Assembly (NCBI GenBank): GCA_039649115.1
Contig: JBBWZQ010000197.1
Location: 3,985 to 67,984, forward strand
Direction: 5' to 3'
DNA: 64,000 bases
DNA from: DATEJJ01 sp039649115
GTDB lineage: Bacteria > Actinomycetota > Actinomycetes > Mycobacteriales > Micromonosporaceae
Shown: in pieces, positions 44,679 through 53,500 of the stretch
Position numbering within the stretch: the first letter of the stretch is position 1
Layout of the letters: each line of letters starts with the position of its first letter
Notes under the pieces: model-generated
Seen by the model: the letters and a program-made list of their open reading frames with translations, nothing else
Told to the model about the DNA's origin: nothing
Database searches by the model: none
Made by a program: the position numbers and the translations under genes

Positions 44679-46127
44679 ATGTCGCAGGACCCCGCCGGTG
44701 GCGCGGCGCCCTACCAGCAGCCTTACCAGCCCTACCAGCCAGGTCAGCCGGTACCGGCCTACCCGCCGGGCCATCCCGCTTCCTACCTGCCGGGGCAGTA
44801 CGCGCCGCCGCCGCCCAGCCGTTTCGACTGGAAACGCATCGGCACGCTGGTCGGCATCCCGCTGATCATGGCGGCCTGCGGGATCGGCGTGCTGGTCTGG
44901 GTCGGGTACCGGATCGGCATCACCGCACTGATCATCGGGCTGGTCGCGGCGATCATCCCGGTACCGGTACTGGTCGCCTGCTTCCTGTGGCTGGACCGGT
45001 ACGAGCCGGAGCCCATCCGCAACCTGGCGATCTGCCTGGCCTGGGGTGCGTGCGTCGCGACGGCCGGCGCGGTGGTCATCGAGTGGGGCATGGCCAGGGT
45101 ACTGGAGCAACTGCACCTCACCAGGGACCTGATAGCGGTCGTCGGAGCGCCGCTGGCCGAGGAGTCGATGAAGGCGCTCGGACCGGTGCTCCTGCTGGTA
45201 CTCACCCGGCGGCGGGCCTTTTCCGGGGTCGTGGACGGCATCGTCTACTGTGGACTGTCGGCGACCGGGTTCGCGATGATGGAGAACATCCTGTACCTCG
45301 GCGGGTACGGGTACGCGGCCAACGCCGAGCGGGGCGGTACGGCGGCCGGGCTGACCGGGCTGGTCGCGGTCTTCATCGGGCGCATCCTGCTCTCCGGATT
45401 CGCGCACCCGCTGTTCACCGCGATGACCGGCATCGGCCTCGGTGTCGCGGCGCGGGCCGCGGACCGGCGCGTGCGCTGGCTCGCCCCGATCGCCGGCCTG
45501 GTCACCGCGATGATCCTGCACGGCACCTGGAACCTCATGTCCACCCTGGCCAACAACACCGGAAAGCTCACCATCCTGCTGTACGGCTATTTCGCGGTGA
45601 TGATGCCGATCTTCCTCGGCATGGTGGGCTTCGCGCTCTGGCTGCGCTCGTGGGAGGGGCGGCTGACCCAGCGGATTCTCCCGCAGTACGTGCGCGCGGG
45701 CTGGTTCGCTCCGCCCGAGGTGGCGACCTTACGCACCATCGGCCGCCGGCAGGCCGCCCGTACCTGGGCCAAACGGGTCGCGGGCGAGCAGGGCGCCGCC
45801 GCGATGCGCGGGTACCAGTTCGCCGCCACCCAACTCGCCCTGCTACGCGACGGGATGCACCGCGGCCTGGAGCACCGGCCGCAGGATCTGGCGGAAACGC
45901 TGGCCGAGGAGCGCCGGCTACTGGACGCGATCGCCGGGTACCGGACGGTCTTCACCGGCCGGGATCCGATGGCGCCCAGGGCGGTCTGGGACGGCAGCCG
46001 TTACCACGTCAGCTTCCCGGACGGGGCGACCCGGGTGTTCGACCCGCCCGCCGCACCCGTGGTACCGACGCCCGTGGTGCTGCCCGCGCCGCCGCCACCC
46101 GCCTTCGGGTACCCCGCCTACGGCTGA
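44679..46127 (+). CDS. PrsW-family intramembrane protease-like protein
   Basis: 482 residues. N-terminal ~45 residues are Pro/Tyr/Gln-rich and disordered (YQQPYQPYQPGQP). The membrane domain has the PrsW signature APLAEESMKALGPVL (metal-binding Glu-Glu), FSGVVDGIVYCGLSATGFAMMENILYL, GFAHPLFTAMTGIGLG and ILHGTWN. After residue ~290 there is a long soluble tail, larger than in minimal PrsW. Probably cleaves a membrane-bound regulator; in Bacillus PrsW acts on an anti-sigma factor. Target here unknown. It starts 26 bp after the FUSC gene. Confidence 0.85.
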   Translation: MSQDPAGGAAPYQQPYQPYQPGQPVPAYPPGHPASYLPGQYAPPPPSRFDWKRIGTLVGIPLIMAACGIGVLVWVGYRIGITALIIGLVAAIIPVPVLVACFLWLDRYEPEPIRNLAICLAWGACVATAGAVVIEWGMARVLEQLHLTRDLIAVVGAPLAEESMKALGPVLLLVLTRRRAFSGVVDGIVYCGLSATGFAMMENILYLGGYGYAANAERGGTAAGLTGLVAVFIGRILLSGFAHPLFTAMTGIGLGVAARAADRRVRWLAPIAGLVTAMILHGTWNLMSTLANNTGKLTILLYGYFAVMMPIFLGMVGFALWLRSWEGRLTQRILPQYVRAGWFAPPEVATLRTIGRRQAARTWAKRVAGEQGAAAMRGYQFAATQLALLRDGMHRGLEHRPQDLAETLAEERRLLDAIAGYRTVFTGRDPMAPRAVWDGSRYHVSFPDGATRVFDPPAAPVVPTPVVLPAPPPPAFGYPAYG

Positions 46128-46130
46128 TCC

Positions 46131-46466
46131 TCACAGGTACAACCCGGTGCCGTCGGTTTCCACCCGGCTCGCGGCCACCGCGTGGATGTCGCGTTCCCGC
46201 AGCAGGACGTACTCGCGCCCCTGCAGTTCCACCTCGGACCGGTCCTCCGAGTCGAACAGCACCCGGTCACCGTTGACGATCGAGCGGACGTGCGGCCCGA
46301 CGCCCACCGCCGTGGCCCACGACAGGCGCCGACCGACCGAAGCCGTCGCCGGGATGACGATGCCGGCCGCCGACCGGCGTTCCCCCTCGGTCCCTTCCAG
46401 ACGGACGAGGACTCGGTCGTGCAGGAGCCGGATCGGCAGGCCCTGGTCGGTATCGGAGGCTGTCAC
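46131..46466 (-). CDS. GroES-like (Cpn10 fold) protein
   Basis: 111 residues with a Cpn10-type pattern: PIRLLHDRVLVRLE at the start, RRSAAGIVIPATASV (mobile-loop position), ATAVGVGPHVRSIVNGDRVLFD and EYVLLRERDIHAV. It is a stand-alone paralogue, not beside groEL, so a dedicated chaperone role is doubtful. GTG start. Converges on the PrsW gene, 3 bp away. Confidence 0.8.
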   Translation of the reverse strand: MTASDTDQGLPIRLLHDRVLVRLEGTEGERRSAAGIVIPATASVGRRLSWATAVGVGPHVRSIVNGDRVLFDSEDRSEVELQGREYVLLRERDIHAVAASRVETDGTGLYL

Positions 46467-46561
46467 GATGCGAAACGCTACAACCCGAGGCCCGGGGCGT
46501 CGGCACGACCCGTGTGCGGGCGCAGTACCGTAGGGGAGCCGCGCCGACTCAAGGGGGGAAC

Positions 46562-47848
46562 TTGGGGCGCTTCCAGCAGGTACGGGCCAACGTGCGCCGA
46601 GCGTACGAGGCCGGCCGGGTGTCGGCCGCGGCGCGCCGGGCGGAGGAGGGCAATCATCGGACCGTGGCGCGGTCGCTGATGATGGCCGACGGCAGCCGTC
46701 CGGCGGAGCCCGACGCGCCGGTGCACGCGGTCGCCACCCCGTCCGTGACCAGCCGGGACGACGAGGATGTGCCGCGCGCGTTGCGGATCGCCGCGGCCTG
46801 GTCCTGGCGACTGCTGATCATCGCGGCGGCCGCGGTCGCGGTCCTGTGGGTCATCGGCCGGCTGAAGCACGTCGTCATCCCGGTGGCCATCGCGCTGCTG
46901 CTCGCCGCCCTGCTCTCGCCCGCGGTGCGGTTTCTGCGCGATCGGGTCGGGCTGCACCGCTCGCTGTCCACCGCGCTGGTGATGATCGGCGGCCTGGCCG
47001 TGATCGCCGGCACGCTCACGCTGGTGATTACGCAGTTCGTCAATAGTTGGGATGAGCTGTCCGTCAAGTCGGAGTCGGGCATTCACAAGATCCAGGACTG
47101 GCTCAAGCGTGGCCCGGCGCACCTGTCGGACAAGCAGCTCAACTCGATGCTCGACGGCGTGCAGAACTGGTTGAAGACCCATCAGTCCACACTCACCACC
47201 GGCGCCGTCTCCACCGCGACCACCACGCTGAGCGTGCTCGCCTCGATATTCCTGATCTTCTTCATCACGTTCTTCTTCCTGCGCGACGGCCACCGGATCT
47301 GGCGGTTCCTGGTGAGTCTGCTGCCGACCGCCGGCCGGGAGCCGCTGGGCAGTGCCGGGGAACAGTCGTGGCACACCCTGGTCGCCTACGTGCGGGCCAC
47401 CGTGCTGGTGGCGTTCATCGACGCGCTCGGTATCGGCATCGGTCTGGTGATCCTGCGCATCGACCTCGCCTTCCCGCTCGCCGCACTGGTTTTCCTGGGT
47501 GCCTTCATCCCGATCGTCGGCGCCACCCTGTCCGGCACGGTCGCGGTGCTCGTCGCCCTGGTCACCAACGGGCCGGTCAGCGCACTCCTCGTGATCGCCG
47601 TGGTGATCGGGGTGCAGCAGTTGGAGGGGCACGTGCTGCAGCCGGTGATCATGGGCCGGGCGGTCGCCATCCATCCGCTCGCGGTCATCGTCGCCATCGC
47701 CACCGGCGTGGTACTCGCGGGCATCATCGGCGCCCTGGTCGCGGTGCCGATCGTCGCCGTCCTCAACACCGCCGTGCGGCACCTCGCCGCGCGCCGCCTC
47801 GACGAGCCGGAGCCGCCCCCGCCCGACGAGGTCGTGGTGCGCAGCTGA
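46562..47848 (+). CDS. AI-2E family transporter
   Basis: 428 residues, seven or eight hydrophobic helices in the PF01594 layout: WSWRLLIIAAAAVAVLWVI, VVIPVAIALLLAALLSPAVRFL, a long soluble helical segment at ~170-225, then FLIFFITFFFLRDGHRIW and the conserved end VQQLEGHVLQPVIMGRAV. TTG start at 46562 has AAGGGGGGA at ideal distance. The family includes TqsA-like exporters and Na+/H+ antiporters; substrate not predictable. Ends beside a short tandem repeat. Confidence 0.85.
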   Translation: MGRFQQVRANVRRAYEAGRVSAAARRAEEGNHRTVARSLMMADGSRPAEPDAPVHAVATPSVTSRDDEDVPRALRIAAAWSWRLLIIAAAAVAVLWVIGRLKHVVIPVAIALLLAALLSPAVRFLRDRVGLHRSLSTALVMIGGLAVIAGTLTLVITQFVNSWDELSVKSESGIHKIQDWLKRGPAHLSDKQLNSMLDGVQNWLKTHQSTLTTGAVSTATTTLSVLASIFLIFFITFFFLRDGHRIWRFLVSLLPTAGREPLGSAGEQSWHTLVAYVRATVLVAFIDALGIGIGLVILRIDLAFPLAALVFLGAFIPIVGATLSGTVAVLVALVTNGPVSALLVIAVVIGVQQLEGHVLQPVIMGRAVAIHPLAVIVAIATGVVLAGIIGALVAVPIVAVLNTAVRHLAARRLDEPEPPPPDEVVVRS

Positions 47849-47857
47849 CTGCTCAGC

Positions 47858-47900
47858 CTGCTCAGTCGCCCAACTGCTCAGTCGTCCAACTGCTCAGTCG
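47858..47900. repeat. 16-bp tandem repeat between convergent genes
   Basis: CTGCTCAGTCGCCCAA, CTGCTCAGTCGTCCAA and CTGCTCAGTCG, exact 16-bp period, 2.7 copies. The last copy includes the stop codon of the DinG-like gene, suggesting it arose from that gene's 3' end. Confidence 0.85.
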
Positions 47901-49879
47901 CCGGTCTTCGCCAGCCGGCGCAGCGCGGCGAGAACCACCTCCGGCTTGGTCGTGTACCAGAACGGAGGCAGCGACCTGCGCAGGTATCCGCCGTAGCCGC
48001 GGGCCGTCTCCAACCGCGAGTCGAGCACCGCCACCACGCCGCGGTCCTGCGCGCTGCGGATGAGCCGGCCCACACCCTGGGCGAGCCGGATCGCGGCGAT
48101 CGGCACGCTCACCGCGGCGAACCCTGAGCCACCGGCCGAGTCCACCGCGTCCGAGCGCGCGGCGGCCAGCGGCTCGTCCGGCCGGGGGAACGGCAGCCGG
48201 TCGATGACCACCAGTTGGCAGGCCTCGCCCGGCACGTCCACCCCTTGCCAGAGGGACATGACGCCCATCAGGCAGCTGGCCGCTTCCGCGCGGAACCGCC
48301 GGACCAGCAGTGGCAGCGGCTCCTCACCCTGCAACAGGACGGTCAGGTCGGTCTTCGCGCGCAGCACCTCCGCGGCCCGCTCGGCGGCCCGGCGCGACGA
48401 GAAGAGCCCCAGTGTGCGCCCGCCCAGCGCCTGTACCAGCGCGAGCAGCTCCTCGGCGGCGGCGTCCGAGAGGCCCGACTGGGTGGGTCGGGGCAGGTGC
48501 GCCGCGACGTAGAGGATGCCCTGCTTCGGGTAGTCGAACGGCGAGCCCACGTCCAGCGACCGCCAGGACGGGACGACCGTGGCGTCCTCGGTGGAGGGTT
48601 GCCCGGCGAGACCCAGGCTCCGGGCGATGGTGTCGAACCGGCCGCCCAGCGCGAGCGTGGCGGAGGTGGCCACCACGGTGCGGTCCTCGTAGAGGTGGGT
48701 CCGCAGCGTCGCGGCCACCGACAGCGGAGCCACCACGACCGCCTGGCGCCGGTCGTCCTTCTCGATCCACGCGACGTCCTGCGGTGCCTGGGCCACCATC
48801 CGCTGCGCCGTCTCGGCCAGCTCGGCGAGCATCGCCCGGGCCTGCTGCTTGCGTACCGGATCGGGGTCGTCGGCCTTGACGTCCCCGACCCCGGCCGTCG
48901 CGTGCTTGCAGGCGGCGCCCAGCATCGTCAGCGCCTCGGCGAGCGGGCCGGGCAGGCCGGCGGTGAGCCGGCCGGGCTGCGTGCCGGCGAGCCCGGCCGC
49001 CAGCCCGCCGCCCGCCTCGGTCAGCCGCTCGAAGGCGTCGTCGTCCACAAAGGAGCGTGTCCGGCGCGCCGCCCGCTCCACCAGGTCGGGGCGCAGCTCG
49101 GCCTGGGCGGCGCTGGAGACGCGGTCGGCCAGCTCGTGGGCCTCGTCCACGACGAGCAGCCGGTGCGGCGGGACGATGTGCCGGCCGGCGAGCATGTCCA
49201 CGGCGAGCAGGCTGTGGTTGGTGACCACGATGTCCGCCTCCCGGGCCCGGGCCCGGGAAGCCTCCGCGAAGCACTCGGTGCCGTACGGGCAGCGCGCCGC
49301 TCCCACGCATTCCCGGGCCGGCATCGAGACCAGCCGCCAGGCCGAGTCGTCGACGCTCGGGTCCAGCTCGTCCCGGTCGCCGGTCGGCGACTCCATCGCC
49401 CAGCCGCGCAGCCGCTCGATCTGCTTGCCCAGCCGGCCCGCCTCGCCCAGCCATTTGGTCTTGCCGCCGGGGCCGGACTCGAACAGCGCGTCCTCGGGCT
49501 CCTCCGCGCTACCGGTGGTTTCCAGCCGGGCCAGGCACAGGTAGTGGTGGCGGCCCTTGAGCACGGCGTAGCTGGGGCGGCGGCGCAGCAGGGGTTGGAC
49601 CGCCTCGGCCAGCCGGGGCAGGTCGTGCTCGACGAGCTGGGACTGCAGCGCCAGGGTGGCGGTGGAGATCACCACCGGGCCGTCGACGAGCAGCGCGGGA
49701 ATCAGGTAGGCCAGCGACTTGCCGGTACCGGTGCCGGCCTGCACCAGCAGGTGTTCGTCGCCGCTCACCGCCGCCGCGACAGCCGCCGCCATGGCCTGCT
49801 GGCCGAGCCTTTCCGTGCCGCCGGGTACCGCGCCGACGGCCGCCGCGAGCAGATCCTCAACCGTGGGTGTGGCCCTCAC
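47894..49879 (-). CDS. DinG/XPD-family ATP-dependent helicase
   Basis: 661 residues. Walker A LLVQAGTGTGKSLAYLIP (~45-62), DEAH-box VVDEAHELADRV, and later motifs VVATSATLALGG, MSLWQGVDVPGEACQLVVIDRLPFPRPDEP and RLAQGVGRLIRSAQDRG. Four cysteines for an Fe-S cluster are present: one in HHYLCLARL and three in ECVGAARCPYGTECF. 5'-3' DNA helicase likely active in repair. GTG start at 49879. Its end overlaps the 16-bp repeat. Confidence 0.93.
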   Translation of the reverse strand: MRATPTVEDLLAAAVGAVPGGTERLGQQAMAAAVAAAVSGDEHLLVQAGTGTGKSLAYLIPALLVDGPVVISTATLALQSQLVEHDLPRLAEAVQPLLRRRPSYAVLKGRHHYLCLARLETTGSAEEPEDALFESGPGGKTKWLGEAGRLGKQIERLRGWAMESPTGDRDELDPSVDDSAWRLVSMPARECVGAARCPYGTECFAEASRARAREADIVVTNHSLLAVDMLAGRHIVPPHRLLVVDEAHELADRVSSAAQAELRPDLVERAARRTRSFVDDDAFERLTEAGGGLAAGLAGTQPGRLTAGLPGPLAEALTMLGAACKHATAGVGDVKADDPDPVRKQQARAMLAELAETAQRMVAQAPQDVAWIEKDDRRQAVVVAPLSVAATLRTHLYEDRTVVATSATLALGGRFDTIARSLGLAGQPSTEDATVVPSWRSLDVGSPFDYPKQGILYVAAHLPRPTQSGLSDAAAEELLALVQALGGRTLGLFSSRRAAERAAEVLRAKTDLTVLLQGEEPLPLLVRRFRAEAASCLMGVMSLWQGVDVPGEACQLVVIDRLPFPRPDEPLAAARSDAVDSAGGSGFAAVSVPIAAIRLAQGVGRLIRSAQDRGVVAVLDSRLETARGYGGYLRRSLPPFWYTTKPEVVLAALRRLAKTGD

Positions 49880-50019
49880 GGGTGCTGACGCTACCTCCTC
49901 CGGCCGACAGAACCGCGCGCCGTCCACAGCATGGCGAGTTATCCACAGGCGGGCGGTTGCCGCTTGCGCGCCGCTTCCGGGCGAGTCCAAGGTGGCGTCA
50001 TGTCGCAGGGGGAGGCACC

Positions 50020-50286
50020 ATGGTTCTCGCTATGGCCGACGCACCGAGCACGCACAGCCAGCCGTTCACGCGGGTCGATCTGGCGGGGGAGCGGTTCGAG
50101 CGGGCGGGCACCCCGTCATTCTGGGTGGTGGATCCGGTCGGCGGGTCGGCCAGGGCGCGATTCACGGCGTGGCAACTGGGCGAGGACGGTCGGTACCGGA
50201 CGATCGTCGACATCGTCGATGCCAGCCGGTTCCACGCCAGCTCGCCCTACCCCGTCACGGTGGTACCTGGGGCATTGGTGGGTTGA
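50020..50286 (+). CDS. Uma2-like fragment (C-terminal half only)
   Basis: 88 residues. PSFWVVDPVGGSARARFTAW, then a strand-rich end (GRYRTIVDIVDASRFHASSPYPVTVVPGALVG), which matches the C-terminal part of Uma2-family (putative restriction-endonuclease fold) proteins. The N-terminal half with the rest of the active site is absent. Yet ATG 50020 has GGGGGAGG about 6 bases before it, so it may be translated. Could be a remnant or a cut-down gene. Confidence 0.6.
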   Translation: MVLAMADAPSTHSQPFTRVDLAGERFERAGTPSFWVVDPVGGSARARFTAWQLGEDGRYRTIVDIVDASRFHASSPYPVTVVPGALVG

Positions 50287-50314
50287 GCTGGCGGCGGCCG
50301 ACTAGGGTCACGTC

Positions 50315-50809
50315 ATGGATCACGAAGTCGTCCGCGTCGACTTCCGGAAGTACGACGGGAGTCAGCACCGGGGCTATCCGGCGCTGCGGCTCGGCGAGGA
50401 CGGGTACGGGGTCTGGCTCGGTGTACCGCGCAGCGCGTTCGAGGGCGCCGAGTTCAAGTACGAGGAGCCCTACGTGCTGCTCGTCCCGCGTGACGCGTGG
50501 TGGACGGCCATGTTCAACTCCCCACCCCGGCGCACCGAGGTCTACTGCGACATCACCACCCCGGCGAGGTGGTACGACGGGCGGGTGCAGCTGATCGACC
50601 TCGACCTGGACGTACGCCGCCGGCGTTCCTCGGGGATGGTCGAGCTGCTGGACGAGGACGAGTTCGCGACGCACACCGAGCGTTTCGGCTATCCGGCCGA
50701 GGTGACGGACAACGCCTGGTCGGCCGCCCGCTGGCTGGTCGACGCGCTGAGCGACGGCACGGAGCCGTTCGCCAGCGCCTACCACCCCTGGCTCAAGCAG
50801 GTGACGTGA
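50315..50809 (+). CDS. DUF402 domain protein
   Basis: 164 residues. DUF402 signature: YVLLVPRDAWWTAMFNSP, then TEVYCDITTPARW, QLIDLDLDVRR, MVELLDEDEFATHTERFGYP. Members include nucleoside di/triphosphate phosphatases and FomD, with metal bound by Asp/Glu in this stretch. ATG 50315, 28 bp after the Uma2 fragment. Overlaps the convergent HxlR gene by 17 bp. Confidence 0.85.
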   Translation: MDHEVVRVDFRKYDGSQHRGYPALRLGEDGYGVWLGVPRSAFEGAEFKYEEPYVLLVPRDAWWTAMFNSPPRRTEVYCDITTPARWYDGRVQLIDLDLDVRRRRSSGMVELLDEDEFATHTERFGYPAEVTDNAWSAARWLVDALSDGTEPFASAYHPWLKQVT

Positions 50810-51272
50810 CGACGCGGCGCGCGCCCGGCCCCGGGTGCAGCCGCAGCCTCGTCCGCGCGAGGATCTCGTGCCCCGCGGCACACTCCACCCGGACGCCGAC
50901 GGGCTCGCCGCACTCCTCGTGCGTCAGCGTGACCGGTGGCCCGCCGTCGTCGGACCGGTACCGGTCGCCCCACTGGATGAGGGCGATGAGCACCGGACGC
51001 AGGTCGAGACCGGCCTGGGTGAGCCGGTACTCGTAGCGGGTGCGGGCACCGGGCTGCCGGTACGGCACCCGGTCCAGGATGCCCTCGTCGACCAGGGTCG
51101 CCAGCCGCTTGGTCAGGACGTCCCGCGCGATGCCGAGGTGCCTGCTGAGGTCGTCGAAGCGGCGCACCCCGTTGAAGACGTCGCGCAGCACCAGCATCGT
51201 CCACCGGTCGCCGAGCACCTCGACGCTGCGCGCCACCGAACAGAAAGCACTGTCATAGTCGCTCCACTTCAC
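50793..51272 (-). CDS. HxlR-family winged-helix regulator
   Basis: 159 residues. SVEVLGDRWTMLVLRDVFNG at the start, then VRRFDDLSRHLGIARDVLTKRLATLVDEGI and YEYRLTQAGLDLRPVLIALIQWGDRY, the standard HxlR pattern. ATG 51272. Divergent from the GNAT gene at 51333 (60 bp apart), which it may control. Confidence 0.92.
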   Translation of the reverse strand: MKWSDYDSAFCSVARSVEVLGDRWTMLVLRDVFNGVRRFDDLSRHLGIARDVLTKRLATLVDEGILDRVPYRQPGARTRYEYRLTQAGLDLRPVLIALIQWGDRYRSDDGGPPVTLTHEECGEPVGVRVECAAGHEILARTRLRLHPGPGARRVVTSPA

Positions 51273-51332
51273 ACTGTCATCCTACCGACGCTGGGTTGCC
51301 TAGCCGGACTCAGCTGGTACCCTGAGTCCGTG

Positions 51333-51842
51333 ATGGAGACTCAGACGCTGCGGACCGCGGCCAGCCCGTACGCGCAGCTGCGCGAGTGGCGCCCGGGCGA
51401 CGAGGTACTGCTGGCACAGGCCGGCGCCGAGTTGTCGCCGGCCAGCCTGTACGCCCGGTTCCTCGCCGGAGTGCCCACGCTGCCCGCCGCGTACCTGCGG
51501 CTGGTGGCCACCGCGCCGCGCTGGCGCTGGGACGCCCAGGTGGCGGTGCGCGACGGCCGCATGATCGGGTGGGCCGAGTTCGGCCGGATGAGCCCCGAGT
51601 GCACCGAGGCCGACCTCGCCGTGGCCGTGGTGGACGCCTGGCAGCGGCGCGGCGTCGGCACCGCGCTGGTCTCCTCGCTCCTGCCCCGGTGCCGGGCGGC
51701 CGGCGTGACGGTGCTGTCCGCACAGGTGGCACCGTCCAACGTGGCTGCCCGGGCCGCGCTGCGCTCGTGGTTCGGCACGCGGTCGGACGGCATGACCGTC
51801 ACCCTGGAGGATGGACTGCTGCGCTTCGCGACGCCGCTCTGA
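51333..51842 (+). CDS. GNAT family N-acetyltransferase
   Basis: 169 residues. Acetyl-CoA binding motif A AVAVVDAWQRRGVGTALVSSLL (QRRGVGT) preceded by VRDGRMIGWAEFGRM, and a short C-terminus. The start region YARFLAGVPTLPAAYL is of the kind seen in small actinobacterial GNATs. ATG 51333 (GTG 51330 possible). Substrate unknown. Confidence 0.87.
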   Translation: METQTLRTAASPYAQLREWRPGDEVLLAQAGAELSPASLYARFLAGVPTLPAAYLRLVATAPRWRWDAQVAVRDGRMIGWAEFGRMSPECTEADLAVAVVDAWQRRGVGTALVSSLLPRCRAAGVTVLSAQVAPSNVAARAALRSWFGTRSDGMTVTLEDGLLRFATPL

Positions 51843-51887
51843 CGTGCGGCCCGCGCGGCCGGCGTGCGGATGCGCGATGATCTATCA

Positions 51888-52754
51888 ATGGCCAGCCTTC
51901 GGAGTTTGCTGCGGGTGCCACCGGGACAGGCGGTCGACCTGAGCCGGATCGATCCGGCCGGCACCCCGGGCGTGCCGCGCGGAAGGGTGGGCAGGCAGCC
52001 CAAGAAATGGGCGCGCACCGAGCTGGCGGCGATCGGTGCGGACCTCGCATCACACCAGGAGCGCCTGTACGCGAACGCGAAGGTGGGGCGCGGTGCGGCT
52101 CGCCTGCTGCTCGTGCTGCAGGCGATGGACTGCGGCGGCAAGGACGGCACGACGCGCCGGGTGGCCGGCCAGATGAACCCGCAGGGCATGCACATCGTCA
52201 GCTTCGGCAAGCCCACGCCGGAGGAGCTGACGCACGACTTCCTGTGGCGGATCCGCCGCGCGCTGCCGGTCGCCGGCTATGTCGGCGTGTTCAACCGGTC
52301 GCACTACGAGGACGTGCTCGTGGCGCGGGTCCACGGGCTGGTGGACGAGCAGACCTGGCGGGGCCGGTACGGGCAGATCAACGAATTCGAGCGGGAGCTG
52401 GTCGACGCCGGCACCGTCCTGGTCAAGGTGATGCTGCACATCTCCTTCCAGGAGCAGGCCGCCCGGCTGGCCGAGCGCCTGGCCGACCCGACCAAGCACT
52501 GGAAGTACAACCCGGGGGACATCGACGAGCGGGCCCGGTGGGAGGACTATCAGGTGGCGTACCGGGACGCGCTGCGCGAGTGCAGCACCGGTGACGCGCC
52601 CTGGTACGTGGTGCCGGCCGACCACAAGTGGTACCGCGACTGGGCGGTGGCGACCCTGCTGCGCGAGGCGTTGGTCGAGTTGGGACTCACCTACCCGCCG
52701 GGCGACTTCGACGTGGCGACCGAGCAGCGCCGCTTGGCCGAATCGAGAAGTTGA
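51888..52754 (+). CDS. ppk2: Polyphosphate kinase 2 family protein
   Basis: 288 residues. Walker A LQAMDCGGKDGTTRRVAGQMNP (~78-99), Walker B GVFNRSHYEDVLVARVHGL and the lid stretch KHWKYNPGDIDERARW. PPK2 uses polyphosphate to phosphorylate nucleotides (mono- or diphosphates, by class). ATG 51888 chosen over 51864, since homologues begin near SLRSLLRVPPG. Its last codons overlap a PHO box that faces the DUF47/pit operon. Placement beside phosphate transport genes fits polyphosphate use. Confidence 0.92.
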   Translation: MASLRSLLRVPPGQAVDLSRIDPAGTPGVPRGRVGRQPKKWARTELAAIGADLASHQERLYANAKVGRGAARLLLVLQAMDCGGKDGTTRRVAGQMNPQGMHIVSFGKPTPEELTHDFLWRIRRALPVAGYVGVFNRSHYEDVLVARVHGLVDEQTWRGRYGQINEFERELVDAGTVLVKVMLHISFQEQAARLAERLADPTKHWKYNPGDIDERARWEDYQVAYRDALRECSTGDAPWYVVPADHKWYRDWAVATLLREALVELGLTYPPGDFDVATEQRRLAESRS

Positions 52755-52778
52755 ACTTTCGATGAACTAAAGGTGAAC
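52746..52778 (-). promoter_or_regulatory. PHO box (three 11-bp direct repeats)
   Basis: Read on the minus strand: GTTCACCTTTA, GTTCATCGAAA and GTTCAACTTCT, exactly 11 bp apart. This is the PhoP-binding layout of actinomycetes. It lies 92-124 bp before the DUF47/pit operon and overlaps the ppk2 stop. The repeats point away from the pit operon. Confidence 0.85.
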
Positions 52779-52869
52779 CACGGGCAAGTACGGGTACACA
52801 CCGGATCAAGGCTGCCGCGTCCCCACATACCATTCGCTGGACCCCCTCACAGGCACGAGAGGCCACACC

Positions 52870-53496
52870 GTGCGATTCCGACTGCGACCGAACGACAAGT
52901 CCTTCTACGAGTACTTCAGTCGCGCGGCACAGAACCTCGTCACGGGAGCGGCCCTGCTGGCCGAGATGGTCCTGCCCCAGGCCGACACGCAGGGGATCAG
53001 CGAGCGGCTGACCGAGGTCGAGCACGACAGCGACGCGATCACGCACGAGCTGTACAACAAAATCAATTCGACGTTCATCACGCCGTTCGACCGTGAGGAC
53101 ATCTACCGGCTCGGATCCGGACTCGATGACGTGATGGACAACCTGGAGGCGGCCGGCAGCCTGCTGTACCTGTACGGGCTGACCAAGATGCCGGCGCTGC
53201 CCCGGGAGGTCCACGAGATGATCGACGTGCTGGACCGGCAGGCCAAGGTGACCGCGGCGGCCATGCCCCGGCTGCGCGTCATGAAGGACCTCAAGGACTA
53301 CTGGGTGGAGTGCAACCGCCTGGAGAACGAGGGCGACCGGACCTACCGGATGCTGCTCGTCCGGCTGTTCTCCGGCGAGTACGACGCGCTGACGGTGCTG
53401 AAGATGAAGGAGGTCGTCGAGGAGCTGGAGCGCGCCTGCGATGCCTTCGAGCGGGTCGCGCACACGGTCGAGACGATCGCGGTCAAGGAGTCCTGA
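52870..53496 (+). CDS. DUF47/PhoU-like protein
   Basis: 208 residues, all helical, with FYEYFSRAAQNLVTGAALLAEMV, EVEHDSDAITHELYNKINSTFITPFDREDIY and LVRLFSGEYDALTVLKMKEV, typical of DUF47 proteins. These are distant PhoU relatives commonly encoded directly before a Pit transporter, as here (4-bp gap), and are thought to regulate it. GTG start with GAGAGG about 8 bases upstream. Confidence 0.9.
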   Translation: MRFRLRPNDKSFYEYFSRAAQNLVTGAALLAEMVLPQADTQGISERLTEVEHDSDAITHELYNKINSTFITPFDREDIYRLGSGLDDVMDNLEAAGSLLYLYGLTKMPALPREVHEMIDVLDRQAKVTAAAMPRLRVMKDLKDYWVECNRLENEGDRTYRMLLVRLFSGEYDALTVLKMKEVVEELERACDAFERVAHTVETIAVKES

Positions 53497-53500
53497 CCAG

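Noticed and set aside
46131..46466. Main chaperonin groES
   Set aside because: No groEL beside it and the sequence is diverged; called GroES-like only.
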